Below are positions 1-8,050 of a DNA stretch of 23,278 bases, one piece after another. This DNA comes from Propionibacteriaceae bacterium (lineage in GTDB: Bacteria; Actinomycetota; Actinomycetes; Propionibacteriales; Propionibacteriaceae), in contig JAUNUL010000008.1 of assembly GCA_030538175.1 (NCBI GenBank), forward strand, positions 1 through 23,278. Reading direction: 5' to 3'. The number at the start of each line of letters is the position of its first letter. Position 1 is the first letter of the stretch. Position numbers and translations under genes: made by a program. The notes under the pieces are model-generated. The model was not told where the DNA came from. It saw only the letters and a list, made by a program, of their open reading frames with translations, and made no database searches.

Positions 1-589
1 CCTCATGCAGGGCTTGGCCGATGGCTATTTCGTGCTGCCGAACACCATTGCCGACTATCTCGCCGATGTGGGCCATGAGGATCTCGATGCCTCCTCGCCG
101 GCCGTGGTCGAGGCTGTCGAGGATGTCAACGACCGCATCCAGACGCTGCTGTCGATCAACGGTTCCCGGACCGTCGACTCCTTCCACCGCGAGCTCGGCC
201 ACATCATGTGGGAGTACTGCGGCATGGAGCGGACCGAGGAGGGCCTGCGCAAGGCGATCGGTCTCATCCGCGAGCTGCGCGAGGAGTTCTGGCGCGATGT
301 CAAGGTCACCGGTGAGGCCGAGGAGCTGAACCAGACCCTGGAGCGTGCTGGTCGAGTCGCGGACTTCCTCGAGCTCGGTGAGCTCATGTGTGTCGACGCC
401 CTCGTGCGTCGCGAATCCTGTGGCGGTCACTTCCGGGCCGAATCGCAGACCGAAGACGGTGAGGCCCTGCGCCACGACGACGAGTACGCGTTCGTCTCGG
501 CCTGGGAGTACACCGGTGGCCAGCCGATCCTGCACAAGGAAGCGCTGGAATATGAATTCGTCGAGATGAAGCAACGGAGTTACAAGTGA
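1..589 (+). CDS. sdhA: Succinate dehydrogenase / fumarate reductase flavoprotein subunit, C-terminal part
   Basis: This is the 3' end of a gene that begins before the window; the frame is open from base 2. About 195 residues remain, covering the helical capping and C-terminal region, so the FAD-binding part is not visible. The [10 protein letters not shown] stretch matches the conserved substrate-binding and proton-transfer Arg/His region of SdhA/FrdA (usual form RxESRGxHxR). The protein oxidises succinate to fumarate, or the reverse, as a peripheral membrane subunit in the TCA cycle and respiratory chain. Its TGA overlaps the GTG of sdhB by 4 nt (GTGA, 586-589), so the two are translationally coupled. 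The family is clear; the direction of the reaction in vivo is not. Confidence 0.93.
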   Translation, partial: LMQGLADGYFVLPNTIADYLADVGHEDLDASSPAVVEAVEDVNDRIQTLLSINGSRTVDSFHRELGHIMWEYCGMERTEEGLRKAIGLIRELREEFWRDVKVTGEAEELNQTLERAGRVADFLELGELMCVDALVRRESCGGHFRAESQTEDGEALRHDDEYAFVSAWEYTGGQPILHKEALEYEFVEMKQRSYK

Positions 590-1338
590 AAGTCACCCTC
601 AAGATCTGGCGCCAGAAGAACACCGAGACCCAGGGCCGGATGGAGGAGTACTCACTCGACGGAGTCTCCGATCACATGTCGTTCCTGGAAATGCTGGACC
701 TGCTCAACGAGCAGCTCACGGCAGAAGACAAGGATCCCGTCGCCTTCGACTCGGACTGCCGTGAAGGCATCTGTGGTGCGTGTGGCGTCGTGATCAATGG
801 CGTGGCCCATGGCCGCGGCCAGACCACCTATCAGACCACCACGTGCCAGCTCCACATGCGGGAGTTCAACGACGGTGACACCATCACGGTCGAGCCGTGG
901 AAGGCCGAGGGCTTCCCGGTGCTGCGGGATCTCGTCGTCGACCGCTCCGCGTTCGACCGGATCATCCAGGCCGGTGGCTATATCTCTGCGCCGACGGGCT
1001 CGGCGGTCGACGCCAACAGCCTCCCGGTGGACAAGAAGGACGCCGACCACGCGTTCGACAACGCCACCTGCATCGGTTGCGGTGCGTGCGTGGCCGCCTG
1101 CCCCAACGGCTCGGCGATGCTGTTCACCTCCGCCAAGGTCACCCACCTCGGGCTGCTCCCGCAGGGCCAGCCGGAGCGGTGGAGCCGGGTGCTGGGCATG
1201 GTCGCGGAGCACGACGAGGCCGGCTTCGGCAACTGCACCAACATCGGTGAGTGCACCGCGGTCTGCCCGAAGGGCATCCCGCTGTCGAGCATCTCGCGGT
1301 TGAACCGTGAGCTGTTCAAGGCCCTGACCAAGGGCTGA
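586..1338 (+). CDS. sdhB: Succinate dehydrogenase / fumarate reductase iron-sulfur subunit
   Basis: The protein has 250 residues, the usual length. It carries electrons from the flavoprotein to the quinone site through three Fe-S clusters. All ligands are visible: a [2Fe-2S] ferredoxin domain with Cys58, Cys63, Cys66 and Cys87 (CREGICGAC), then a ferredoxin-like C-terminal domain with [12 protein letters not shown] (Cys162, 165, 168, 172) and [12 protein letters not shown] (Cys217, 223, 227) for the [4Fe-4S] and [3Fe-4S] clusters. The GTG start at 586 is supported by GGAG at 576-579 and by the 4-nt overlap with sdhA. No membrane-anchor gene follows, so the anchor subunit is probably encoded upstream of sdhA, outside the window. 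Confidence 0.96.
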   Translation: MKVTLKIWRQKNTETQGRMEEYSLDGVSDHMSFLEMLDLLNEQLTAEDKDPVAFDSDCREGICGACGVVINGVAHGRGQTTYQTTTCQLHMREFNDGDTITVEPWKAEGFPVLRDLVVDRSAFDRIIQAGGYISAPTGSAVDANSLPVDKKDADHAFDNATCIGCGACVAACPNGSAMLFTSAKVTHLGLLPQGQPERWSRVLGMVAEHDEAGFGNCTNIGECTAVCPKGIPLSSISRLNRELFKALTKG

Positions 1339-1356
1339 GCCACAACACACAGCGCT

Positions 1357-1396
1357 CGGGCGCTGATCCCTTCCAACTGGAGGGGGTCAGCGCCCG
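1357..1396. terminator. Hairpin between sdhB and the convergent lipoprotein gene
   Basis: The arms 1357-1370 and 1383-1396 pair over 14 bp with one G-T pair around a 12-base loop. It lies 18 nt after the sdhB stop and 74 nt after the end of the opposing lipoprotein gene, so it could end transcription from both sides. There is only a weak T-rich stretch after it, as is common for actinobacterial terminators. Confidence 0.65.
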
Positions 1397-1470
1397 ATCT
1401 GTTTCCGATCCGTTGTGCGGCCTGCAGTGTCCGGCTGACCTGTTGACGGCCCGACAAGACCCGACCGACG

Positions 1471-2238
1471 TCAGCGGGTGAGCTTGGCCGCGACGGCCGG
1501 CAGGGAACGGATCATCGGATGCACCGACCCGACCGGTCCGCCGGGGGAGAGGTCCCAGTTGCTGTCCTGACCCTCGCTGCGCATGAACACCAAGGCCAGC
1601 CGGTCGTTGACCTGGGCCAGGCCCTGGCTCTCGAACTCGAGGTTGGCGGGATCCGTGCTCGCCGTGCGATAGCCCCATTCGGTGACCTGCGCCTTGCCTG
1701 CCGTGCTTTGTGGGAGCGCGACCGGTGTCGGGGGGATACCTTGACTGCCGTTGGTGCGCTTCTGTGCGACCAGGACACCCTGGCAGTCCGCCATCCATTC
1801 CTGGGCGACGGCGTACGCCTCTTCGGCGCCGGCGCGGCTGTCGAAGCTCATCGCGACGGCCACGGCATCACCGTTGCCGGTGAAGGTGAAGGTGCGCACG
1901 AGGATCGCGTTGGCACCCAGGGACTCCATGCTGTTCTGCTGGCACACGCTCAACTGTTCGGTGCCCCCACCGGTCGTGGTCGCCGCAGCTCGCCATGACG
2001 CGCCGTCGTTCCAGTGCAGGTCCTGGGCATCCGGCAGGTTCGCCTCGGTCACCGCACCGGAGGGTGCGGGCGTCGACGGGTCGGGGCTGGGCTCAGCGGT
2101 CTGGGGCGGAAGAATGCCGGTGTCGGCTGGGGCAGCCGCAGTTCGCGGGGCTTCTTGGGGCGCTGCATTCGGGCTGCCGCACGCGGATACCGCGAGCACG
2201 GCGGCGAGCGCGAGGGCTGGCAGCAGTGGGGTCTTCAT
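1471..2238 (-). CDS. Predicted secreted lipoprotein of unknown function
   Basis: The protein has 255 residues. The N-terminus is a lipoprotein signal peptide: MKT, a hydrophobic stretch at 4-17, and lipobox VSAC with the lipidated Cys at position 20. Residues 21-70 are Pro/Ala/Thr-rich and look like a flexible wall-spanning linker. The rest (about 75-255) looks like a small extracellular domain with two further cysteines (in SVCQQ and ADCQG) that could form a disulfide. This layout resembles the extracellular sensor-like domains of actinobacterial PknH-type lipoproteins, but I cannot identify the family with certainty. The gene is alone, convergent with sdhB, and has only a weak Shine-Dalgarno sequence. 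It shows no visible link to the catabolic genes next door. Confidence 0.8.
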   Translation of the reverse strand: MKTPLLPALALAAVLAVSACGSPNAAPQEAPRTAAAPADTGILPPQTAEPSPDPSTPAPSGAVTEANLPDAQDLHWNDGASWRAAATTTGGGTEQLSVCQQNSMESLGANAILVRTFTFTGNGDAVAVAMSFDSRAGAEEAYAVAQEWMADCQGVLVAQKRTNGSQGIPPTPVALPQSTAGKAQVTEWGYRTASTDPANLEFESQGLAQVNDRLALVFMRSEGQDSNWDLSPGGPVGSVHPMIRSLPAVAAKLTR

Positions 2239-2331
2239 GGCGTGAGCCTAATCCGCGCACCCCTGTGTCCCGGTTGCCTGCGGAGTCAAGTCTTGGGTTT
2301 CGGGGGAAACCACACCGCGGGGGACGCGAAC

Positions 2332-2370
2332 GAGCCTCCGGACTGCAGCGGGGGCTGGGTCCGGAGGCTC
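2332..2370 (-). terminator. Perfect 12-bp hairpin after the catabolic operon
   Basis: GAGCCTCCGGAC (2332-2343) and GTCCGGAGGCTC (2359-2370) are perfectly complementary around a 15-base loop. The hairpin sits 14 nt after the last gene of the minus-strand operon, in the 146-nt gap before the lipoprotein gene. It has no U tract, so it may be a U-less terminator or a 3'-end stabilising hairpin. A smaller inverted repeat (GTTTC/GAAAC) lies nearby at about 2297-2311. Confidence 0.6.
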
Positions 2371-2384
2371 ATTCACCGCGTGGG

Positions 2385-3218
2385 TCAGCCCTCCCGATCC
2401 TCCAACAGGAAGGACGTGACCTCGCGGGAGAACCCGTTCGGTCGTTCGAACGGGATCCACAATCCGGTGCGGCCGAAGATGTGCACTTCGACGTCCGGAA
2501 TCTGGTTCAGCATGAACAGGGCGTTGTCGAAGCCCTGGATCCGATTGTCCCGGCCCCACAGCACCAGAGTCGGTGCGGTGATGCACTGCAGATCCCGCCA
2601 GACTTCCTCGGGCTTGATCTTGGCACCAACCGGGATTTCCGACTCCCGGCCGAGCGAGGCGACATAGCGCTCCTCGATCATGTCGTCGGTGATCCGGCTC
2701 GGGTCGGCGAGCATCATCTCCAGGTACGCCCGCATCCGCTCCCGCGACGGTCCCGCGCCCTTGTAGTAGTCGCGGATGTGCTTCTGCCCTTCCGATGGCA
2801 TGACCGTGAACAACGGCAGCCCGCCGGCGGAGGAGACGAGCACGAGCCGGTCCACCGCGTCCGGGTGTCTCGTCGCCATGGCGATACCAACCGCACCGCC
2901 GGTTGCCATTCCGATGATGTGGGCCCGGGTGGCACCGAGGTGTTCGATGAGTCGGACGAACGTGGCAGCGTACGCGGCGTACCTTCCCCCGGTCAGGTCG
3001 ATCGGCTCCGAGCCGCCATATCCGGGCAGGTCGACCACGACCGTCCGGAACGTTTGCGCGAGCTGATCGACGACGACCCCGAAGTTCCCCCAGCCGTACG
3101 CCCCGGGCGCGCCCCCGTGGATGCAGAGCACCAGGGGGCCCTCGCCAGCCTCGTGATAGGTCAGGACGCGACCGTCCAGCTCCACCGTGCGCTGCGTCGA
3201 CTCCGCTGTGTACGCCAT
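2385..3218 (-). CDS. Alpha/beta-hydrolase-fold protein lacking catalytic Ser and His (HsaD/MhpC-like)
   Basis: The protein has 277 residues and is colinear with meta-cleavage product hydrolases (MhpC, BphD, HsaD), including an oxyanion-region HGGAPGA (34-40). The nucleophile elbow, normally G-x-S-x-G, reads G-M-A-T-G (103-107), so the catalytic Ser is Ala105. The loop that normally carries the catalytic His (GHW) reads T-G-L-W, so His is Leu253. Only the acid, Asp224 in WGRDNR, remains. The reading frame is intact, and the start ATG overlaps the upstream monooxygenase stop by one base (TGATG), so it is still translated with the operon. It may be a binding or scaffolding pseudoenzyme, or use unconventional chemistry. 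It should not be assumed to be a C-C hydrolase; an intact relative lies at 12993-13835. A longer in-frame ORF to 3503 lies inside the upstream gene and is not the real start. Confidence 0.88.
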   Translation of the reverse strand: MAYTAESTQRTVELDGRVLTYHEAGEGPLVLCIHGGAPGAYGWGNFGVVVDQLAQTFRTVVVDLPGYGGSEPIDLTGGRYAAYAATFVRLIEHLGATRAHIIGMATGGAVGIAMATRHPDAVDRLVLVSSAGGLPLFTVMPSEGQKHIRDYYKGAGPSRERMRAYLEMMLADPSRITDDMIEERYVASLGRESEIPVGAKIKPEEVWRDLQCITAPTLVLWGRDNRIQGFDNALFMLNQIPDVEVHIFGRTGLWIPFERPNGFSREVTSFLLEDREG

Positions 3219-4384
3219 CAGATCTTCACCGGGCTCTTCTCCAGCGGGTGGCCGAAGAGGTCCATGCCGTACGCGTAATAGATCGGGCCCTCGAGGTTCT
3301 GCACGTGGTGCATCGCCGCCTGGGCATCGCGCCAGCGCCGCTGCATCGGCAGCGCGCTCTGCAGCTGCGACCCACCGGAGATCCGGAAGACCGAATCGGC
3401 GGCGTTGACCGCACGCGTCGACGCGCGAACCTGGTTGCGACGGATCCGGGCCCGGTCGCTGTAGCTGATCATCCGGCCGGCTGCGACCTCGTCCCAAGCC
3501 CACTCCAGGTCGTTGAACAGGACCAACAGGGAGGCATCGATATCGGCGGAGGCGGCACCCAGGGCGCCGAGCTGATAGTGATCCGCGCTCGCCTTGCCGA
3601 AGCGGTTGCTGCGCTCGGATGTCCAGCTGACATAGGCGTCGACGACCGACTTGGCCAGGGCCAGCGTGGCCGCGGTAATGGTGCCGGAGAAGACCATGTT
3701 GCGGGGCATCCGATAGAGCGGGCTCTCGCGGCCCTCGACGGCGGCGGTGCCATCGGTCACGGGATCGGTGTCGATGACGCGATAGTCGGGGACGAATGCG
3801 TCGGTGACGATGAGGTCCTTGGAGCCGGTGCCACGCAGGCCCATGACGTTCCAGGACTCGTGATCGATCACATAGTCACTGCGCGGGAGCTGGAAATGAT
3901 GGGAGTGGTCGTCGACCGGCTTGCCGTCCTCACCGACGATCAAACCACCGATGGTGACCCACTGGCAGTGGTCGGTGCCGGAGCTGAACGGCCAACGACC
4001 GTTGAGGATATAGCCGCCCTCGACCGGCTTCGCGCGACCCATCGGAGCATAGGGGGAAGCGATCCAGGTGTCGTTGTCCTCCTTCCACAGCTCGTCCTGC
4101 AGGCGGCGGTCGCCCTGGGCGAGTTCATGGGCGTGAACCGCGACCACACCGGCGATCCAGCCGGCGGATCCGTCGTGGATGCCGATGTTGTAGACGGCCT
4201 TGAGGAAATCGACCGGGTGGGCCTCCTCGCCGCCGTATTCCAGGGGCTGGAGCATGCGGACCACGCCGGTGCTCTTGATGGCCGCGGCGACGTCATCGGG
4301 CACCTTGCCCTCTGCTTCGGCGCGATGGGCGTTGGCTTCGAAGAAGTCGGCGAGCGCGAGAACCCGGTCGAGTGTGCTGGTCAT
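3218..4384 (-). CDS. Flavin-dependent monooxygenase, oxygenase component (HsaA-like, acyl-CoA dehydrogenase fold)
   Basis: The protein has 388 residues, the size of HsaA (3-HSA hydroxylase) and other group D two-component flavin monooxygenases. It follows the acyl-CoA dehydrogenase fold: N-terminal helical domain (about 1-100), middle beta domain with SPYAPMG, GGYILNGRW and FSSGTDHCQW (about 110-145) and GLRGTGSKDL (about 183-192), then the C-terminal helical domain of the type found in HsaA rather than in true acyl-CoA dehydrogenases. Such enzymes hydroxylate a phenol ortho to its hydroxyl group using reduced flavin from a separate reductase, here probably the protein at 5302-6465. The ATG at 4384 is preceded by GAAAGGACT (4391-4399). 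It lies directly after the ring-cleavage dioxygenase gene, which supports a hydroxylation-then-cleavage sequence. The substrate is unknown. Confidence 0.9.
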   Translation of the reverse strand: MTSTLDRVLALADFFEANAHRAEAEGKVPDDVAAAIKSTGVVRMLQPLEYGGEEAHPVDFLKAVYNIGIHDGSAGWIAGVVAVHAHELAQGDRRLQDELWKEDNDTWIASPYAPMGRAKPVEGGYILNGRWPFSSGTDHCQWVTIGGLIVGEDGKPVDDHSHHFQLPRSDYVIDHESWNVMGLRGTGSKDLIVTDAFVPDYRVIDTDPVTDGTAAVEGRESPLYRMPRNMVFSGTITAATLALAKSVVDAYVSWTSERSNRFGKASADHYQLGALGAASADIDASLLVLFNDLEWAWDEVAAGRMISYSDRARIRRNQVRASTRAVNAADSVFRISGGSQLQSALPMQRRWRDAQAAMHHVQNLEGPIYYAYGMDLFGHPLEKSPVKI

Positions 4385-4420
4385 GTGAAAAGTCCTTTCG
4401 AGAGTGGCAACCCGGGCGGG

Positions 4421-5290
4421 TCAGCGGTGGTGGCCCCAGTAGTGGGCGATGTCATAACGGACCGGACGCCACGTCGCGTCATCGATCAGGATTCCGCCGG
4501 TGCCGAATTCCATGGCGACACCGGAGGGGGTTAGCACATAGACGCTCACCATTTTGTCGTTGGTGTGGCGACCGAAGGTTTGGACAACAGGGATGCCCTT
4601 TTCCTCGATGTAATCGAGGGCGCGACCCAAAATGTCCAGTTCGGTGACTTCGAGCATGAAATGCCCGATGCCCTGTTTGCGCATGGCATTCGCGGCGAAT
4701 GCGAAAGAGTGGTGCCGCGGGTTGCAATGGGTGAAGACTCCAACGATCTCGCCGTCGGGTGGGAAATCGATATGGTCGCTCAACTGGAAGCCGAGAATGT
4801 CGAAATAGAGCTCGGAATACTTCGAGGCATCGGTGCAGGCGTGGAACAGGTGACCCAGGCCGAGGTTGTCGGCGACAAACGTCGCCCCCAGCGGTGAGGC
4901 GAACCGCGGGGTCGCGGACTTCAGCCCCCAGAACAGTTCCAGGTCATAGTTGTCCTCCGGATCGCGGAAGCGGACGACCTCGGAGACCATGCGTTCGCGG
5001 GCGGCGTCGGCTCCGAGCCACTCGACGGCGTACCCGTGGGCCTCGAGGCGGGTCACGATCTCCTGCAGATCCTTCGCACTCCGGACTTCCCAGCCGGCGG
5101 CCAGAACGCCGCCGGTCTCGTTCTTGCGGATGTCCAGGCGGTACGCATAGTGGTCGATCCGCAGCAGCATGCGTTCGTCGTCGGCTTCGGCGACCATGGC
5201 GCCGATCAGGTTCTCGGCGAACTCAGCCCAGGCATCGAGGTCGGTTGCGCCGAGGCGGAGATAGCCGAGGCTGATCACGGTGGCTGGCAT
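4421..5290 (-). CDS. Type I extradiol (meta-cleavage) dioxygenase, VOC family, BphC/HsaC-like
   Basis: The protein has 289 residues with two VOC (glyoxalase/bleomycin-fold) modules (about 5-125 and 143-270), as in BphC and HsaC. The Fe(II) ligands are in place: His147 (GLGHLFH), His210 (GIGHFML) and Glu261 (AMEFGTG). The active-site acid-base residues His194 (PRHH), His242 (GRHTND) and Tyr251 also match BphC with a one-residue shift. It should cleave a catechol next to its hydroxyls to give a yellow ring-fission product. The ATG at 5290 is chosen because AAGGAG (5296-5301) stands 6 nt upstream; longer in-frame extensions run into the reductase gene. It sits between the reductase and oxygenase genes of the monooxygenase, so its substrate is probably the catechol that they make. 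Confidence 0.93.
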   Translation of the reverse strand: MPATVISLGYLRLGATDLDAWAEFAENLIGAMVAEADDERMLLRIDHYAYRLDIRKNETGGVLAAGWEVRSAKDLQEIVTRLEAHGYAVEWLGADAARERMVSEVVRFRDPEDNYDLELFWGLKSATPRFASPLGATFVADNLGLGHLFHACTDASKYSELYFDILGFQLSDHIDFPPDGEIVGVFTHCNPRHHSFAFAANAMRKQGIGHFMLEVTELDILGRALDYIEEKGIPVVQTFGRHTNDKMVSVYVLTPSGVAMEFGTGGILIDDATWRPVRYDIAHYWGHHR

Positions 5291-5301
5291 GGGAGTCTCC
5301 T

Positions 5302-6465
5302 TCATCGGACGGACTTGTTGGACAGTTCGGCACCGAGTTGGGCGGCCACACTCTTGAGCCGTTCGGCCCACCGCAGCACCGTCGCACCGGACGTAGGGCC
5401 GGGCGGGGTGGACAGCCGCAGGGCCAGAGGCACCTGATCGGGTCCGTGGGGGACAGCGACGGTGATCGCCCGCAGGTCATAGGGCTCGTCGGCCTCGATG
5501 TCCGGTTCATAGTCGGCACCGGTGGTGGCGAGCTTCTGGGTCAGAATCCGCTCTTCGCTGGGGGTCAGCGTGCCCTCGGCCAGGCGCTGGGCCGCGTTCC
5601 AGACTTCTTCGTCCATCCCGCTGGAGCGCAGCGAAATGGAATAGCCACGATCACGGACCTTCTTGGCCAGGCGCTGGAACTCCGCGCGGGCCTCATCGCT
5701 CACCTTGGGGATGAGGTTGATCCAGGCGTCCTCGTTGGCCTGGTTGTCGACGTGGAAGATGATTCCCGTCGGCGGAACGAGCGGCAGTCGCATGCCGACG
5801 CTGGTCCGCCCGGGCTGTGTGGACTCGTTGATGGTGGCCACGAAGACCCCAAAGTTGCCGGACTTCGCCAGGACAGCGATGTCGACCTTTTCCTCGGCTG
5901 CCAGTTCCTCCAGTGACGCGCGGACCATTTCTGACAGTCGCGCACCGACCACGAGGTCCGACCCGGACACCGCCACCAGGGACAGTGGATCGAACTGGCC
6001 ATAGCCACCCTGGAAGAACAGCAGCGGCAGCACCGGGCGCTGGACGCCGAGGGCACCGACGCGGCCGACGACGATGTCGTGGTCCCCGCCGTCGAAGGTG
6101 TTCTCCAGCGTGCAGTCAATCCAGGAGACCGCGTCATCGAGGATCGGTGCGCCGCTGGGTGATGGGTGCCAGCTCACCGACGCGAACTTGTCCTCACCGC
6201 GGCTGGCAAAGTGGCGGCAGGTCTGCAGTTGGTCAGCGGCCAGGACGTTGATGCAGAAGGAGTCGGCCGTCTGCAGCTGGGCGTACGTCCCCGACGTCTT
6301 CATGGGCAGGTACGCCACCAACGGGGGATCGAGGGACACCGAGGTGAACGAACCGACGACCATGCCGAGGGGTTGCCCGTCCACGACGGCGGTGACCAGA
6401 GCGACCCCGGTCGGATAGTGGCCGAGGGTTTCCCGGAAGTCCTGGGCGGTGATGGTGCCGGTCAT
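5302..6465 (-). CDS. Flavin reductase fused to an IclR-type effector-binding domain
   Basis: The protein has 387 residues, about twice the length of HsaB-type reductases. Residues 5-160 are a flavin-reductase (FMN-binding split barrel) domain with GSFTSVSLDPPLV (38-50) and GDHDIVVGRV (127-136). Residues about 172-380 are not a reductase. They read like the ligand-binding half of an IclR regulator: SLEELAAEEKVDIAVL (184-199), a middle segment resembling the IclR LP-x-G-x-x-x-H region, RDRGYSIS (271-278), and a last strand-helix unit LRAITVAVP to LGAEL (331-381). There is no HTH. The domain could sense the aromatic substrate and control NAD(P)H use. It overlaps the upstream ATPase stop by 4 nt (ATGA) and precedes the dioxygenase by 11 nt. 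The reductase role is secure; sensing is inference. Confidence 0.88.
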   Translation of the reverse strand: MTGTITAQDFRETLGHYPTGVALVTAVVDGQPLGMVVGSFTSVSLDPPLVAYLPMKTSGTYAQLQTADSFCINVLAADQLQTCRHFASRGEDKFASVSWHPSPSGAPILDDAVSWIDCTLENTFDGGDHDIVVGRVGALGVQRPVLPLLFFQGGYGQFDPLSLVAVSGSDLVVGARLSEMVRASLEELAAEEKVDIAVLAKSGNFGVFVATINESTQPGRTSVGMRLPLVPPTGIIFHVDNQANEDAWINLIPKVSDEARAEFQRLAKKVRDRGYSISLRSSGMDEEVWNAAQRLAEGTLTPSEERILTQKLATTGADYEPDIEADEPYDLRAITVAVPHGPDQVPLALRLSTPPGPTSGATVLRWAERLKSVAAQLGAELSNKSVR

Positions 6466-7280
6466 CGGAGCTCCTGGGGGTTGGCGGACACAGCCGAGGG
6501 CTGGGCGTCGGTGGGGGTGGCTTCGTGGATCAGGCGGATGATCTCCGAGCGGACCTCGGCGAACCGGGGCAGCGCCTTGGTGGTGATCTGGTCACGCTTG
6601 GCCGGCAGCCCGACCTCGATCATTTCCTTCACGGTCGAGGGGCGGCCGCCGAGCGCGAGGATGCGGTCGGAGAGATAGACGGCCTCGTCGATGTCGTGGG
6701 TAACGAGCAGGACGCTGACGCCGGTGTTGTCCCGGACTCGCAGGACGAGGTCCTCAAGCTCGGCCCGGGTCTGGGCATCGACGGAGGCGAACGGTTCGTC
6801 CATCACGATCGCGTGGGGCCGGGAGGCCAGGGCTCGGGCGATGGCCACGCGCTGCTGCATGCCGCCGGAGAGCTCCCAGGGATACTTCTTGCCCTTGCCC
6901 TCCAGACCGACCTCGGCGAGGGCATCCGTCGCGGCCTTGCACCGTTCGGCCTTCCCGACGCCGGCTGAACGCAGCGGCAGGATGACGTTGTCCTCCACGC
7001 TCAGCCAAGGCATCAGCGAGCGGCTGTAGTCCTGGAAGACGATGGCCATGCCGCGCGGGGTGGAGTTGATCGGGGTGCCCTCGAACAGGACCTGTCCCTC
7101 GGTGGGTGGTCGCAGCCCGGTCAGGCAGTTCAACAGTGTGGTCTTGCCGGCGCCGGACGGGCCGACGATGCACATGAACTCAGCCTTCTTGAGATCGAAG
7201 TTCAGTCCCTTGAGGACTTGGTGAGTGCCATATGAATGACCAAGATCCTGTGCCTCGATGGTGATATGTGAGCTGGTCAC
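6462..7280 (-). CDS. ABC transporter ATPase, NitT/TauT/SsuB type
   Basis: The protein has 272 residues and all nucleotide-binding motifs: Walker A GPSGAGKT (40-47), Q-loop Gln83, signature LSGGMQQR (137-144), Walker B IVMDEP (Asp161, Glu162) and H-loop His195. It powers import of a small anion such as a nitrate, sulfonate or aromatic acid; sequence alone does not say which. The GTG start at 7280 shares one base with the permease stop (TAGTG) and has AGGAGG four nt upstream, so I prefer it to the long ORF that continues through the permease gene. It is the link between the transport and catabolic genes: its stop overlaps the reductase start by 4 nt. Confidence 0.95.
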   Translation of the reverse strand: MTSSHITIEAQDLGHSYGTHQVLKGLNFDLKKAEFMCIVGPSGAGKTTLLNCLTGLRPPTEGQVLFEGTPINSTPRGMAIVFQDYSRSLMPWLSVEDNVILPLRSAGVGKAERCKAATDALAEVGLEGKGKKYPWELSGGMQQRVAIARALASRPHAIVMDEPFASVDAQTRAELEDLVLRVRDNTGVSVLLVTHDIDEAVYLSDRILALGGRPSTVKEMIEVGLPAKRDQITTKALPRFAEVRSEIIRLIHEATPTDAQPSAVSANPQELR

Positions 7281-8050
7281 TAATCCTCCTGGTGCTGCAT
7301 CATGCCGCGATGCCAGGACAGGACAATGCCCTCCAGTGCGGCGAAGCCTTTGTTGACGAGATAGCCGATGACGCCGAGGGCGATAATTCCGGTCCACATC
7401 GACGTGATATTGAAGTTGCGCTGGCTGTCGAGAATGAAATAGCCAATTCCGCCCGGGGCGCCAACCATTTCGGTCACCACCATCGCCACCACAGCCACCG
7501 ACAAAGCGGTGCGCATTCCCGCGAAAATGTTCGGGGTGGCGGCCGGCAAAGTGATGAAGCGGATCCGGTCGAGCCAGGTGAGGCGATAGCTGGTGGCCAC
7601 GTCGTGCAGGACCGGCTCGACCGATCGGACGCCGTCGATCGTGTTGAGCAGGATCGGCCAGGTGGCGACCAGCGCGATGGTGAGGACCTTCATGGCATCC
7701 GCGGTGCCGAACAGCAACATCATGATCGGCAACAGCGCGACACCCGGGGTGGCCCGCAGGATCTCGACGATCGGCCGGGTGGCGTCCTCCAGGCGGGGGA
7801 ATGCACCGAGCAGCAGACCGATCGTGACAGCGACCACGGTGGCGATCACGAAGCCGATGGTGAGTCGGATCACGCTCGGCATCGCGTCCTCGACGAGGTG
7901 ATCGAAGATCCAGAGCTTGCCGAAGTCCGCCATGATGTCGCTCAGCGGCGGCCAATAGAAGTCGGTGCTGTTGGCGCTGACGATCCACCAGAGCACCAGC
8001 AGCGCGATGGGGAGCCAGATCTCCCAGGCAAATCGCTTGAGGGTTGTCAC
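7280..8050 (-). CDS. ABC transporter permease, SsuC/TauC type (second permease)
   Basis: The protein has 256 residues with about six hydrophobic segments and the cytoplasmic EAA-type coupling loop at about 149-178 (DVATSYRLTWLDRIRFI, then LPAATPNIFAG). It belongs to the BPD_transp_1 family of nitrate/taurine/alkanesulfonate importers. It starts with GTG at 8050, overlapping the stop of the first permease by 4 nt (GTGA). It is clearly different from the neighbouring permease, so the two probably form a heterodimeric channel. Confidence 0.93.
   Translation of the reverse strand: MTTLKRFAWEIWLPIALLVLWWIVSANSTDFYWPPLSDIMADFGKLWIFDHLVEDAMPSVIRLTIGFVIATVVAVTIGLLLGAFPRLEDATRPIVEILRATPGVALLPIMMLLFGTADAMKVLTIALVATWPILLNTIDGVRSVEPVLHDVATSYRLTWLDRIRFITLPAATPNIFAGMRTALSVAVVAMVVTEMVGAPGGIGYFILDSQRNFNITSMWTGIIALGVIGYLVNKGFAALEGIVLSWHRGMMQHQED

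Noticed and set aside
1995..3278. A 427-residue plus-strand frame across the lipoprotein start and the hydrolase-like gene
   Set aside because: It spans two minus-strand genes and their intergenic hairpin, with no coding signature.
3219..3503. N-terminal extension of the degenerate hydrolase
   Set aside because: The extension overlaps the monooxygenase gene in another frame; homologues begin at the ATG at 3218, which forms a TGATG junction.
3248..4534. A 428-residue plus-strand frame opposite the monooxygenase gene
   Set aside because: It has a composition typical of the reverse complement of a GC-rich gene and no recognisable domain; the minus-strand HsaA-like protein explains the region.
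7281..7988. N-terminal extension of the ATPase frame through the second permease
   Set aside because: The extension is Arg/His-rich out-of-frame permease sequence; the GTG at 7280 has AGGAGG upstream and begins the conserved ATPase.
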